A DNA stretch of 64,000 bases from Paucidesulfovibrio gracilis DSM 16080 (GCF_900167125.1 NZ_FUYC01000008.1:40616-104615); one strand, 5' to 3'. Shown: positions 1 through 9,138, numbered from the stretch's first letter. Program-made: numbers and translations. Notes: a model not told the origin generated them from the sequence alone.

Positions 1-512
1 TGGTCCTGGAGCGGCAAGGCATGGGCCTGACCTTGGACGGACTCGCCAAGGGACGCATCGTGGATGCGGCATCCGAAACATTGCGCTCTTTGGGCGCGCA
101 CGATCACCTGGTGGACGCGGGTGGAGATATCCGCGTTTCCGGCGGTCGCACGGCCCGGCGTCCCTGGGTCGTGGCCGTTCAAAATCCCAAGGGGGGGGAG
201 TATCCGGATGTGATCCGCCTGCGCGACGGCGCTGTGGCCACTTCCGGAGCCTATGAAGTCTGGTTCGGCGACAACCGCCTCGCGCACCACATTGTGGATC
301 CGCGCACGGGCCGTTCACCCCGAACCCTTTCCAGCGCCACGGTTCGCGCCGCCAGCGTGGCCGAGGCCGACGCCCTTTCCACTGCCCTGTTCGTGGCTTC
401 GCCGCGGCAGGGGCTGGCGCTCATCGACTCCCTGCCCGGGGTCGAAGCCCTGCTGCTCTCGGCCCAAGGCTCCCGCCTGGCCTCCCGCGGCTGGGATCGA
501 CTCCATTCCTGA
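1..512 (+). CDS. apbE: FAD:protein FMN transferase (ApbE family), 3' part
   Basis: This is the C-terminal part (about 170 residues) of an ApbE-type flavin transferase, which attaches FMN covalently to a Thr in exported flavoproteins such as RnfG/RnfD, using Mg and FAD. The frame is open from the left edge (phase from base 3). ApbE hallmarks seen are GLTLDGLAKGRIVD, DAGGDIRVSGG, ATSGAYE, HHIVDPRTG and AEADALSTALFV. The next gene starts 25 bp downstream and may be co-transcribed. In Desulfovibrio apbE often ends the rnf operon, so rnf genes may lie to the left; that is inference. The N-terminus and any lipobox are outside the window. Confidence 0.93.
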   Translation, partial: VLERQGMGLTLDGLAKGRIVDAASETLRSLGAHDHLVDAGGDIRVSGGRTARRPWVVAVQNPKGGEYPDVIRLRDGAVATSGAYEVWFGDNRLAHHIVDPRTGRSPRTLSSATVRAASVAEADALSTALFVASPRQGLALIDSLPGVEALLLSAQGSRLASRGWDRLHS

Positions 513-537
513 ACCTGAAACACAACGGAGAATTTCC

Positions 538-1098
538 ATGCTTCGCAAACTTCTTCTGCTTCCTCTACTGGCCCTGACCCTGCTGGTCGGCTGCAATCAG
601 GAATCCGGCGGCACGGCCGTGGTGGACCTGGCCCGCGTGCAGCAAGAAAGCCAGCTGGTGCAACGTATTCAGGCCCATCTCGGTGCCATGAACCAAAGCC
701 TCATGGCCGAGGCCATGCAAGCGGATCAAGCCCGCAAGGATGCGCCCGGCGAAGAGACCGACAAGGCCTTTAACGAGACCATGACCCGCCTGCAGGAAAA
801 AATGTATGCCGAACAAGAGCGCCTGGGCGGTTTTCTGGGTGACGAGCTGAAACGGATTATGGAAGAGTATCGTGCGGAAAAGGGGCTGGACGCGTTGCTG
901 CTCAAGGAAGCCGTGGCCAGCATGGATCCCTCCCTGGACGTGACCGATGAGATCCTGAGCCGTTTGGATGCGCTTGATCCCGGACTGGAAACCCCGCAGG
1001 CCCAGCCCGAGATGGAAGCCGCTCCCGAAGCCGAAGCCCAGGACCAAGCCCCGGTCCCGGCGGAAGAGCAGCCCGAGGAAGCCGAAGCCCAGGAGTAG
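538..1098 (+). CDS. OmpH/Skp-like lipoprotein
   Basis: The product has 186 residues and starts with a lipoprotein signal (LLLLPLLALTLLVGC, lipobox LVGC). A mostly helical, charged middle (residues about 25-130) follows, with the VVDLARVQQES opening typical of periplasmic OmpH/Skp-type chaperones. The last 40 residues are a Glu/Ala/Pro-rich tail (APEAEAQDQAPVPAEEQ). The ATG is preceded by ACGGAG. It follows apbE by 25 bp and ends just before a strong terminator. The role is inferred: an outer- or inner-membrane anchored chaperone or scaffold. The Skp resemblance is weak, so it could equally be an unrelated coiled-coil lipoprotein. Confidence 0.75.
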   Translation: MLRKLLLLPLLALTLLVGCNQESGGTAVVDLARVQQESQLVQRIQAHLGAMNQSLMAEAMQADQARKDAPGEETDKAFNETMTRLQEKMYAEQERLGGFLGDELKRIMEEYRAEKGLDALLLKEAVASMDPSLDVTDEILSRLDALDPGLETPQAQPEMEAAPEAEAQDQAPVPAEEQPEEAEAQE

Positions 1099-1120
1099 CT
1101 TCGACGTTCCCGGCCTGTTT

Positions 1121-1164
1121 GGGCCACAAAAAAACCCGCATTGCTGCGGGTTTTTTTGTGGCCC
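1121..1164. terminator. bidirectional rho-independent terminator
   Basis: A perfect 20-bp inverted repeat around a 4-nt loop pairs bases 1121-1140 with 1145-1164. The GC-rich part is next to the loop (ACCCGCA/TGCGGGT) and A and T tracts lie in the stem on either side. It lies between the converging lipoprotein and Hpt genes and can stop transcription from both. Confidence 0.9.
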
Positions 1165-1203
1165 ATGGCGATAACCACGCACCGGAACAACGCACGCTCG
1201 GCA

Positions 1204-1554
1204 TCAATTCGTTGCCAAATACTCTCTGGCTTGAACCAGCACCCGTTCCAAATCGTGTTGAAATGTCGAAAACAGCGTGCGTATTTTGTCCATATCCCCG
1301 TCCCGGCCTGCCATCTCCAGTTCCAGCGCCTGCTGCTCCAGGCCGTTCACCCGGATGACGCTGGACATGCCTTTCAGGGAGTGGGCCGCCGTGACCACGC
1401 CGCCCGGTTCATCATTCTCCACACTGCTTGTGAGCGCTGCCAGACGAATGGGAGCATCTTCCACATATGCCTGCAACAATTCACAAAGCAGCTCCCGGTC
1501 ATACTCCAGATTCTGCATCAACGCGTCGGGATCAAAATCCACCCGTTGCCCCAT
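1204..1554 (-). CDS. histidine phosphotransfer (Hpt) domain protein
   Basis: This is a free-standing Hpt domain of 116 residues that relays phosphate in multistep phosphorelays. The phospho-acceptor His is in AHSLKGMSS (about residue 58), followed by the helix GLEQQALELEMAGR that is usual in Hpt bundles. I place the start at 1554 (MGQRVDFD) because GAGGGGG precedes it; an upstream in-frame start would add 26 low-complexity residues. No partner kinase is adjacent. A hybrid kinase without its own Hpt lies at 50972 and could be a partner, but nothing here proves it. Confidence 0.88.
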   Translation of the reverse strand: MGQRVDFDPDALMQNLEYDRELLCELLQAYVEDAPIRLAALTSSVENDEPGGVVTAAHSLKGMSSVIRVNGLEQQALELEMAGRDGDMDKIRTLFSTFQHDLERVLVQAREYLATN

Positions 1555-2203
1555 ATTCAGCCCCCTCGACCGACTTTCGGGTTCGTGTTCCTTGGTTCCG
1601 CCCCGGACGGCCGCAGTACTGCTTTTTTGCATGTTCCGTGTACCGCGATTGCTGAAACGTCCGTTCGGCGGCAGAGGGAAACACCGTTATCGACCTTTAC
1701 GTTCATCTTGTACCACGCCGGTCGGAAAGTGCAACTCTTGAGAAACGACTTTTCAAGCAATGGGACGGTTCCAGGCCGCAACGGCACCGTAGCGTCGCGT
1801 TTTGAACAGATGCGTCCGTATTTTTCCTTTACCGCCGCATACGCCTTCTCATGGCGCAATAAGAGGCATGCGAGGAAAGGCACAATCGACATTCCCGCCA
1901 ATGCATCTTCCGCAACACAACGCCATGGACAAAGGAATTTTTGGGGCGCACGCCGTTGCAAGACGTTTTCAGAAACAAGAGCGCGGCCTTGTACCGCCAT
2001 GGAAAGAGACCCGCGAATCGTATTCTTTTTCTTGTAGCGCGAAAGCCACGCCGGAATCGGCATGGTATAGGGGTAGAGGGCTGCTTTGCAACGTCCCGAT
2101 CAGGCCACATGCCGAAGGGAAACGTTTTCGTTCTTCTTTCGGAAAGTACGGGCCGCGGCAAGGCAGCCCGTACATATATTCATGCGTCAGACGTTCAACT
2201 CCA
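1555..2203. other. intergenic stretch without a convincing gene
   Basis: About 650 bp separate the Hpt gene and the BCCT gene, both leftward. Open frames exist on both strands, but their products are basic, low-complexity and without recognisable domains, and none has a good ribosome site. The stretch probably holds the Hpt promoter and the 3' end of the BCCT transcript. I see no clear terminator, repeat or RNA gene. Confidence 0.5.
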
Positions 2204-3838
2204 TCAGCCGGTCTTTCCCAGGGTAATCACGGGTTCGGCAACCGCGACCTTTTGTTCGGCCTCGGCCTGCCGCTTGCGATTGCGTATCCGCCGTTCGCGG
2301 AAGGCTTTCATCAGCCCGAACATGGAGATCAATTCAATAACCAGAATGGGAAGCCCGGTTACGATACTGGTGGTCTGGAGCGCCGTTGTGGCGGCCACTC
2401 CCGCAATGAGCAGGAACAAGATGGCCATGGAACCCACCAGGAACGCCCAAAACAGTTTCATACCTGCCGGGGGTTCGCCATTGGCGGTCTTCACCTTGCG
2501 GGTGCAGATTTCCGCAATGGCCGAAACGCCCGAGTCCACCAGCGTGATCAGGGAGATGGCCACGACGATCAGAGCCAGAGGAAGGGTCAACGCCGACAGG
2601 GGATAGCCCTTCAGGAACTCGTAGATGGTGTATTCCACGCCCTTGGTATTGATCACGGACCAAAGCGTGCCCCCGGTTTCCATGTCCATGGCAATGGCGC
2701 CGCCGCCGTACAGGATGATCCACATGACACTGAACGTGGCCGGCGCCAGCACGTTCACGGTCAGGAATTCACGAATGGTCCGGCCATAGGCGATTTTTGC
2801 CAGGAACACCCCGAGAATGGGGGCAAAGGTCAACCACCAGGCCCAGAAGAACACCGTCCAGGAGCCGACCCAGTTGTTGCCCTCCTGAAAACTGTCGGTC
2901 CAGAGGGAAATCTTGAGCAGATCGCCCAGGAATCCTCCGAAACTTTCCGTACCCAGATTCAGGAAATACGTTGTGGGACCAGTGAGGAAAATAAACACCA
3001 GCAGGAAGATGAAGAGCTTGGCGTTGTGACTGCTGAAAAACCGGATGCCCTTTTGCAGGCCGGTATAGCTGGAAAAGGCAAACAGCAGCGTCAATCCGCA
3101 GACCACAACCACAAACATGGCGTCGCTCTGCGGCACTCCCAGCAAATACTCCATCCCACCGGTGATTTGCAGCGTACCGAACCCGGTGGACGTGATCACG
3201 CAGCCGACCGTGGCAAAGATGCACAGCGCGTCGATGAACTGCCCGAACCGCCCCTGGAGCCGCGTTCCGAAGATGGGATACAGGGCCGTACTGGCCTTGA
3301 GCGGCTGTTTGAGTTCGTAATGGCTATAGGCAATGGCCAGTCCGAAAACCGAGAAAATGGCATAGGGGTGGAAGGACCAGTGCAGGATGGATATCTTCAT
3401 GGAATCCAATGCCGCGCCCGTGCTTTCCGGAGTCCCTCCATAGAGGCTCGGCGGATTGTGGAAGTGGTAAAGCGGCTCAGCCACCCCCCAGAACACAATT
3501 CCGGAGCCGATTCCAGCACATAGGGCAATGGCCCACCAGTTCCAATAGGACAATATGGGTTTGGCCTTTTCCCCCCCGAGCTTCACGTCCCCAATGGGCG
3601 AGAACGCGACAAAGGCCACAAAAACAAAGAATAAAAACACAAAAAGACAATACATCCAGCCGAATTGTCCCACGGCAAAAGCCAGGGCGGCATTGGCACC
3701 ATTCAGGAATCCCTCGCTATCCACGATGCCCATGACCAGAAGACCAATGACCAGCAGCGCCGGAGGCCAGAAAACTCCCTGTCGCACGTTGCTGAAAAGT
3801 CCGCTTTTGCCGCCCGTATATCCACTATGACTATCCAT
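2204..3838 (-). CDS. BCCT family transporter (betaine/choline/carnitine type)
   Basis: A 544-residue secondary transporter of the BCCT family, which imports trimethylammonium compounds or related osmolytes with Na or H or by exchange. Family signatures are GIGSGIVFWGVAEP (about residues 109-122), the aromatic substrate box SYWNWW just before it, and WAWWLTFAPILGVF followed by AKIAYGRTIREF. About 12 hydrophobic segments are visible, with a short charged C-terminal tail (RERRIRNRKRQAEAEQK). The start has AAGGAG upstream. It is the last gene of a leftward cluster with an isomerase-like protein and an MFS carrier, which suggests uptake of a catabolic substrate rather than osmoprotection alone. 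The substrate is unknown. Confidence 0.92.
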   Translation of the reverse strand: MDSHSGYTGGKSGLFSNVRQGVFWPPALLVIGLLVMGIVDSEGFLNGANAALAFAVGQFGWMYCLFVFLFFVFVAFVAFSPIGDVKLGGEKAKPILSYWNWWAIALCAGIGSGIVFWGVAEPLYHFHNPPSLYGGTPESTGAALDSMKISILHWSFHPYAIFSVFGLAIAYSHYELKQPLKASTALYPIFGTRLQGRFGQFIDALCIFATVGCVITSTGFGTLQITGGMEYLLGVPQSDAMFVVVVCGLTLLFAFSSYTGLQKGIRFFSSHNAKLFIFLLVFIFLTGPTTYFLNLGTESFGGFLGDLLKISLWTDSFQEGNNWVGSWTVFFWAWWLTFAPILGVFLAKIAYGRTIREFLTVNVLAPATFSVMWIILYGGGAIAMDMETGGTLWSVINTKGVEYTIYEFLKGYPLSALTLPLALIVVAISLITLVDSGVSAIAEICTRKVKTANGEPPAGMKLFWAFLVGSMAILFLLIAGVAATTALQTTSIVTGLPILVIELISMFGLMKAFRERRIRNRKRQAEAEQKVAVAEPVITLGKTG

Positions 3839-3869
3839 AAACCCACTCCTTGTTACATTCCCTCAGGAG

Positions 3870-3902
3870 AAAGGGGGACCGCACCGCTTGCCGTCCCCCT
3901 TT
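3870..3902 (-). terminator. hairpin between isomerase and BCCT genes
   Basis: A perfect 10-bp inverted repeat (AAAGGGGGAC with GTCCCCCTTT) lies in the 72-bp gap between the two leftward genes. The T run after the stem is short in the leftward direction, so it may act as a partial terminator or an RNA-stabilising stem that sets the ratio of isomerase to transporter. Confidence 0.6.
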
Positions 3903-3910
3903 ATTGTTGT

Positions 3911-4810
3911 TTACCGACCGATCTTCAGCACTTCACGTGCGTACTTGATGCTGCGGATGCAGGCATCCAACTGCTTTTTCCGGGCTTCTTCCAACGAATC
4001 ATTTTCCATGTCCCACTCGATCTCAAACGTGATGCGATCGGTAGGCGAATTTTCAATGATGGTGTTCAGGGTTTTAAAGCAATCAATGTCGCCGTCGCCC
4101 AGGGCCACACCGTGGAAGCGGATGCCGAACTGGTCGCGATCCAGCTTATGGTCGCAGAAGTGGTTGCTGAAGGCGTAGGGAGCCAGCACTTCCGTGGCGT
4201 ATTCGGGATTTTCCAGCACGCCCATGGAGTTGACGGTGTCCACGCAGGCACCGACCAGCGGGTGGTTCACACGATTGATCAGCCAGAGCACTTCGTCGGC
4301 AAAGGTTTCGGTGTGGTTTTCCAGGGCAAGGCGAACGCCGGTCTCTTCCAGCTTGGGCAGCACTTCCATGACCTCGTCATAGACGTTGCAGAGCTGGCGC
4401 ATGACCTGCGGGTGGAAGCAGCTTCCGTACAACGGGCGGGGACGCCGAATATCCAGGCTGATTTTGGCCAGGTCGGATCCCAGGCCGCTGGCGATACGCA
4501 CGCCTTCGGCAATGGTGTCGGTGAGGCGGGAGTCGAACTCCTCATCCAGAGAGAAGTTGTACTCCAGGTACAACCCGCGTTTTTCCGCTTCCTTGCGTAC
4601 TTCGGCCAGGCGGGCGTCATCCTTGCTCTCCAGGTCGCATCCCGTGATGTGCAGCCCATCCAAACCCCACTCCACCGCGTTGTCCATGAGCTGGAACAGG
4701 TTCATTTCCTTGGGACGCGGGTCCGCCTGGATACCCCAGTTCTGGCCGAGACCCCAGAGATGCAGTGTGTAGGAATGCAAACCGAGCTTCAGATCTTTTC
4801 TTTCAGCCAT
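3911..4810 (-). CDS. sugar phosphate isomerase/epimerase family TIM-barrel protein
   Basis: A 299-residue protein of the xylose-isomerase-like TIM-barrel superfamily (AP endonuclease family 2 fold), whose members are usually metal-dependent sugar or inositol isomerases, epimerases or dehydratases. Likely metal-site segments are RLALENHTE (Glu and His), CVDTVNS (Asp), FCDHKLDRD and TFEIEWDME. I start at ATG 4810, with GGAG six bases upstream; TTG four codons earlier is less likely. It sits between an MFS and a BCCT transporter gene, so it probably acts on a substrate one of them imports. The reaction cannot be assigned from sequence alone. Confidence 0.8.
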   Translation of the reverse strand: MAERKDLKLGLHSYTLHLWGLGQNWGIQADPRPKEMNLFQLMDNAVEWGLDGLHITGCDLESKDDARLAEVRKEAEKRGLYLEYNFSLDEEFDSRLTDTIAEGVRIASGLGSDLAKISLDIRRPRPLYGSCFHPQVMRQLCNVYDEVMEVLPKLEETGVRLALENHTETFADEVLWLINRVNHPLVGACVDTVNSMGVLENPEYATEVLAPYAFSNHFCDHKLDRDQFGIRFHGVALGDGDIDCFKTLNTIIENSPTDRITFEIEWDMENDSLEEARKKQLDACIRSIKYAREVLKIGR

Positions 4811-4965
4811 GACAATCTCCAATTGATTAGTTGGTTGATAGTTAATATTCTATATGCCTGTTTGGTTGTCCGCTTTCCGGGGCAAAGGTTGTGCGGAACC
4901 GCGCCCCCGCGTTCACGCGGGTGCGACAAGGCACGCGAAATGCCGCCGGGTACGGTGACCGGCTT

Positions 4966-6306
4966 CTAGACGGTTTGTGGTTGTGCTTCGGCCGTGGCGC
5001 TACGGCGCTTTGGCCGGGATGTTTCCGGTGCCCACATCTGGCAGATGATGCCGCTGAAGAGCGTGACTCCGGCACAGCCCGCCAGGGCCGCGTACACACC
5101 GAAGTGCTCCACAATGATCGGCAACAGGAACGTTCCCGAGGCCGCTCCCAGGCGGCTGATGGCCACGGACAGGCCAACGCCTGATCCGCGCACTTCGGTG
5201 GGAAACAGCTCCGAGGGGTAGGAAAACTCGATGACGATGGCCACGGCCAGCGCCAGGGAGAGAGCCAGAATGAACAGCAGGCCTACGTAGCCGGGCATGG
5301 AGCGCCACAGGAACATGACTGCGAGAATCCCGGTAATTACGTAGAAGGTGGATGTGAGGTAGGCGCGTCTGCCGATGCGATCCGCCAGCCAATAGGTGCC
5401 GAAAAGCACTCCCACCATGGTGCAGACGTTGTAGAGCACGCCCGAGAAGTACGGGCTGTCGATGTGCAGGCTCGTCATGACCTGCGGCAGGAACAGGCTC
5501 ACCGCATAGAACGGCAGCACCTGCCCGGCAAAGAATACTCCGCCCACCACGGTATTGCGCCACAATTCCGGGCTGAACAGACGGAGCCAGGAACCCGAGC
5601 TTTCCTCTTCCGCTTCCTGCGGGGCAAGGCCGTAGCCGGGTCCGATGTGTTTACGGATCAGTTCCATGGCTTCCCGGATGCGATCGTTCTTGGCCAGCCA
5701 CGCCGGGGATTCCGGGGTGCCGATGCGGATCAGGAAGGAGGCGCAGGCCGGAATGGCCGCGGAACAAAGGATCATCCGCCAGGACGTGACGCCCATGGTG
5801 TTGAGCAGCACGCCGGTGATGTACGAGATCACATAGCCCACCGACCAGGTCACGAGCAGGGTATTCAGCACCCTGGCCCGTTTCTTTTCCGGCACCCATT
5901 CCGCCAGCATGGCAATGCCCACGGTGTAGTCCGCGCCGATGCACAGACCGAGCGCAAATCGCAACAACGTGAGGGTCAGGGGATCCGAGGTAAAGAAGGG
6001 AGCGATGGACAGCAGCACCATGGCCAGCATCACGTATGTGAAGATCTGCTTTCTGCCGACCCGGTCCGCCACGTAGCCTATACAGAGGCTGCCGAACAGA
6101 ATGCCGAGCATGGATGCCGCGTTGATGAGACCGAGCCAGAAACTGGTAAGTCCGAGCACTTTGGTGGCGTAGCTCATGGCTATGCCCACGATGCCCAGCA
6201 TGTACCCGTCCGTAATCTGGCCCAGGAACGCGCCGGAAACAATCTTCCGATGTATGGGCGCGTGGGGGGCGTTTTCGTAGTGTATAATCGATTCCGCTGT
6301 CGCCAT
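4966..6306 (-). CDS. MFS transporter, sugar-porter type
   Basis: A 446-residue major facilitator with 12 hydrophobic segments. The MFS loop motifs are GYVADRVGRK (after TM2) and WLADRIGRRAY (after TM8), with FSYPSELFPTEVRGSGVG as the sugar-porter signature after TM10 and PESPAWL after TM6. This matches transporters of sugars, myo-inositol or aromatic acids. It is the first gene of the leftward cluster, and a candidate operator palindrome lies 340 bp upstream. With the isomerase it suggests uptake and rearrangement of a sugar- or polyol-like compound. Confidence 0.88.
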   Translation of the reverse strand: MATAESIIHYENAPHAPIHRKIVSGAFLGQITDGYMLGIVGIAMSYATKVLGLTSFWLGLINAASMLGILFGSLCIGYVADRVGRKQIFTYVMLAMVLLSIAPFFTSDPLTLTLLRFALGLCIGADYTVGIAMLAEWVPEKKRARVLNTLLVTWSVGYVISYITGVLLNTMGVTSWRMILCSAAIPACASFLIRIGTPESPAWLAKNDRIREAMELIRKHIGPGYGLAPQEAEEESSGSWLRLFSPELWRNTVVGGVFFAGQVLPFYAVSLFLPQVMTSLHIDSPYFSGVLYNVCTMVGVLFGTYWLADRIGRRAYLTSTFYVITGILAVMFLWRSMPGYVGLLFILALSLALAVAIVIEFSYPSELFPTEVRGSGVGLSVAISRLGAASGTFLLPIIVEHFGVYAALAGCAGVTLFSGIICQMWAPETSRPKRRSATAEAQPQTV

Positions 6307-6646
6307 TATCCTCTCCTTATAATGACCACTTCCATGGTTGTTCTCCGATACGTTCCCGCGCTCACCCTAAGCGCAGGCCGTGATTCAGCAGAGACCTATG
6401 GGCGGTTGTATCGCGGCTCTTCTTGCCGCGAATAGGCTCACCTCCATTTGTTTGAACATGGACATCATCAGTTCCCGCCGGAATCCATGCCGCTCGCAAA
6501 CACGTTAAAGAATGTTCCGTCCCGTTGTTCGCGGCTTGTTGCGCTTCACCTACACCGGCCAAGAGAAAAAGGATTCCCAGGCCGTCTCCCAATAGAATGA
6601 AACCGTGCTACGGACATCGTTGTTACGGAAATGATCTATACCACAT

Positions 6647-6665
6647 ATCGGTATTTAATACCGAT
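6647..6665. promoter_or_regulatory. perfect 19-bp palindrome, candidate operator
   Basis: ATCGGTATT, one central T, then AATACCGAT form perfect 9-bp arms. It lies in the AT-rich region upstream of the MFS gene. Symmetric GGTAT/ATACC sites are typical of GntR-type and related repressors, but no such regulator is in the window, so the binding protein is unknown. Confidence 0.5.
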
Positions 6666-7100
6666 GCGTTGAACATAATCCACCGTTTTGATTCCCGTCA
6701 ACACGTTTCATTAAATTTTAGTGACGATTTTTATGTATTATTAGCGCATAAATAGAAAAGTATATCGCTGGAAAGCCTTTTCACTTCTTCTCTTACCATC
6801 GTTTTGGCACATGTCGTCTGTGCCATTATTTTTTTCTTCGTTTCATATAATGGTACATTGCACGCTTCGCGCAATATCCACATGCACATTTTAAATCTTT
6901 TTTCGTGTCACTGTATCGCTTTTTCTATTTCAAAAACCGCAAAATAACCTCTGGCGCGCCGAACAATCGCACCTCACCGGCCCGAATTTTTTTCGGGTCA
7001 TTGAAGCGCCTGCCCAGAATCCGGAAACACACCACACAGCAAGACGCCCCGGATGCATGGCGCTTCCGGGGCGTCGGTCAACACAAGCTACCTGGCCGGT

Positions 7101-7127
7101 AAAAACGCAACGCAGCCGTGCGTTTTT
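7101..7127. terminator. terminator downstream of flgE
   Basis: The inverted repeat AAAAACGCA (7101-7109) with TGCGTTTTT (7119-7127) has a 9-nt loop and T tracts in both directions. It is 30 bp beyond the flgE stop, and a second GC-rich stem (GACGCCCCGG/CCGGGGCGTC) lies just past it. Confidence 0.7.
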
Positions 7128-7157
7128 CACCAGCCGGGCAAGTGCGCTTGTCTCGCG

Positions 7158-8729
7158 CTATCGCTTGATGCCGATGGTGGTGTTCAAAATGGAATCCGAG
7201 GTGGTGATCACCTTGGTATTGCTTTGGAATCCCCGCTGGGTCACGATCATCTTGGCGAACTGGTCCGCCATGTCCGCGTTGGATGTCTCCAGGGAGTTGC
7301 CGTACACGGAACCCCGGCCCTCCTCGCCGGCAAAACCGGCCAGGGCATCTCCGGAATCCGGACTGGCGGAGAACAGATTGCTCCCCTCGCGTCGCAGGCC
7401 GTACTCGCTGTTGAATCGGTACAGCCCCACCTGGTACAACTTCTCGCTCTTCCCGTTGCTGAACTGGCCGACCACAAACCCCTTTTCGTCCACATTCAGG
7501 GCGCGTAAATACCCTTCGGCATAGCCATCCTGCCGCGCCGCCGATGTCATGGAACCCAGCTCATAGTTGGTCGTGGCCATGGCGTTTTTGCCCGGCGTGG
7601 CCATACTGCCCAGATTGGCTACATTCCGCCCTACCTCGGCGGCCGAAGCCGGCATGCCCCCGGCCCAGGATGCCGACGACGTGCTTAGCCCCATGTCCAG
7701 GCCGATTTCCTGGGCCTGCGCCCCATTGAACTGGAGGTTGAACGTGGGAACGCCGTCCCCGTTGAACGCGGCCGGTGTCCAGTTGCTGAGCACCGAGGGG
7801 TCGCCCCCGGTCAGGGAAAAGGCGCTCTGGCCCGTCAGTTCCCCATACTTGTTAAAGGTCAGCACGCCCGTTCCCACCAGACCGGCACCGGATGTGCCGG
7901 CCGCCGCGGAACCGTCCTCAGACGGTGGCATGGTCACCACGTATTCCCAATACTGGTTCGCGGGTGCCGCGTTGCTCACCGTGGCCGTGTCCACCGGGTC
8001 GAACCGCACGGTAAGATTATGGGCAGCCCCGTTTTCATCATAGACCTTCAAATTTGTTTCGTACCCTGGAGCCGGGGTCAACGGTTCCTCGTTCAACCCG
8101 TTCCAGGCCGAAGCCATGGAGAAAAACGGGTTCGAGGGATCCGTGTGCGCGTCCACAGTGGCGAAATCCAGGTTGGTATTCAGTACGGCAGAGGTGGTGG
8201 CCCGCGGTGCGGACACAACTGCGGGAACAGTCTCCCCGTTGACGTCGATTTCCTGGAACGGCAACCGGATGTCTTCCATGCTGCCCACGGCTCCGGTTTC
8301 CCTGTCCACGGCCCCGCCCTGCACGCGGTACCCCTGGGGAGTGAGCAGGTAGCCCTGCTTATCAAAGCGGAACACACCGGAACGCGTAAAATATTGATTG
8401 CCGTCCTCGGGATTCACCACACCAAAAAATCCATGCCCGGCCACCGCCATATCCGTGGCTGTGTTGGAAGGCTCAAAGGATCCCTGGATGAAACTGGTAC
8501 GCACCTCGGCAACGCCCACGCCCATGCCCTTTTGCGAGATATGCACCGCGCTTTCGCCCCGCCGGTTGGATCCACAGGCCATCTGCTCGCTGATGAGCGT
8601 CTGAAAATGGGTTTCCGCTCGTTTATACCCGGAGGTATTCACGTTCGCGAGGTTGTTGCCGATCACGGCCATCCGCTGGCCGTGACTGATCAACCCCGTG
8701 GATCCGATGAAGAGCGATGAAAATGCCAT
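7158..8729 (-). CDS. flgE: flagellar hook protein FlgE
   Basis: The structural subunit of the flagellar hook, 523 residues. The N-terminus has the rod/hook-type helix with SGYKRAETHFQ and the NNLANVNTSGYK motif, then FFGVVNPEDGNQYFTRSG and DKQGYLLTPQGYRVQG, which are FlgE/FlgG-family hallmarks. The C-terminal helix (NADMADQFAKMIVTQRGF, then NTTIGIKR) completes the D0 domain. I choose ATG 8729 (MAFSSLFIGSTG) because GGAAGGAG precedes it; the frame is open further upstream. It stands alone here with no other flagellar gene nearby. Confidence 0.95.
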   Translation of the reverse strand: MAFSSLFIGSTGLISHGQRMAVIGNNLANVNTSGYKRAETHFQTLISEQMACGSNRRGESAVHISQKGMGVGVAEVRTSFIQGSFEPSNTATDMAVAGHGFFGVVNPEDGNQYFTRSGVFRFDKQGYLLTPQGYRVQGGAVDRETGAVGSMEDIRLPFQEIDVNGETVPAVVSAPRATTSAVLNTNLDFATVDAHTDPSNPFFSMASAWNGLNEEPLTPAPGYETNLKVYDENGAAHNLTVRFDPVDTATVSNAAPANQYWEYVVTMPPSEDGSAAAGTSGAGLVGTGVLTFNKYGELTGQSAFSLTGGDPSVLSNWTPAAFNGDGVPTFNLQFNGAQAQEIGLDMGLSTSSASWAGGMPASAAEVGRNVANLGSMATPGKNAMATTNYELGSMTSAARQDGYAEGYLRALNVDEKGFVVGQFSNGKSEKLYQVGLYRFNSEYGLRREGSNLFSASPDSGDALAGFAGEEGRGSVYGNSLETSNADMADQFAKMIVTQRGFQSNTKVITTSDSILNTTIGIKR

Positions 8730-8916
8730 GACGACTCCTTCCGTTCCTTTCAACCGGGGGCAACGCAGCCACCGGCAAAAAATTCCCCACCGGGAAGAAA
8801 GCAACGGACGTGCCAAAACCATAGCCCCCGTTGACACAACACTCAGGCGCAGGTAGTGGGCGTGTCATGGGTTCCCGCCCGATAACGCGGACACATGAAG
8901 CAACGGGGGTTCGTTC

Positions 8917-9078
8917 ATGAAACATCTTTTTACCCGCTATGATGCGCTGGCCCTGGCCGTGGTTCTCGCGGTGGCGCTTTTTTGCCTGCGCTACTCCCAG
9001 GCCGTGGAGCAGGCACCGGGCAGCCCGCTGGGCCACATGATGGACAATTTTCTGCGGCTGTCGAGGCTCATAGGCTGA
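8917..9078 (+). CDS. small single-membrane-pass protein at the start of the phage module
   Basis: A 53-residue protein with one hydrophobic segment (ALALAVVLAVALFCL, about residues 10-24) and a short polar tail. The ATG follows GGGGG at a reasonable distance. It is the first frame of the rightward block that continues with holin, spanin-like and terminase genes and ends 165 bp before the holin. Small membrane proteins are common in lysis cassettes, so a lysis-related role is possible but unproven. Confidence 0.55.
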   Translation: MKHLFTRYDALALAVVLAVALFCLRYSQAVEQAPGSPLGHMMDNFLRLSRLIG

Positions 9079-9138
9079 GCGTTTGCTCCGGCTCCCTCAA
9101 CACGGTCCGCCTTTTCCACCATCCTTGTCCTCCAGCCC

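Larger units (their letters stand above)
6307..7157. other. AT-rich intergenic regulatory region
   Basis: About 850 bp lie between the MFS gene (leftward) and the end of flgE. The part from about 6640 to 6960 is clearly AT-richer than the surroundings and has no credible coding frame. It holds the palindrome at 6647-6665, which may control the MFS/isomerase/BCCT cluster, and on the flgE side a GC hairpin (7042-7075) and a terminator (7101-7127). No regulator gene is found here. Confidence 0.55.

Noticed and set aside
1557..2063. Open frame on the minus strand between the Hpt and BCCT genes
   Set aside because: Basic, low-complexity product without a domain, overlaps the start of the Hpt gene's leader and has no ribosome site.
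8825..8836. TGTCAACGGGGG on the minus strand upstream of flgE, resembling the first part of the composite promoter element
   Set aside because: At offset 46 and 72 on that strand there is no TTTCATCC or -10-like hexamer, so it is not a fifth copy.
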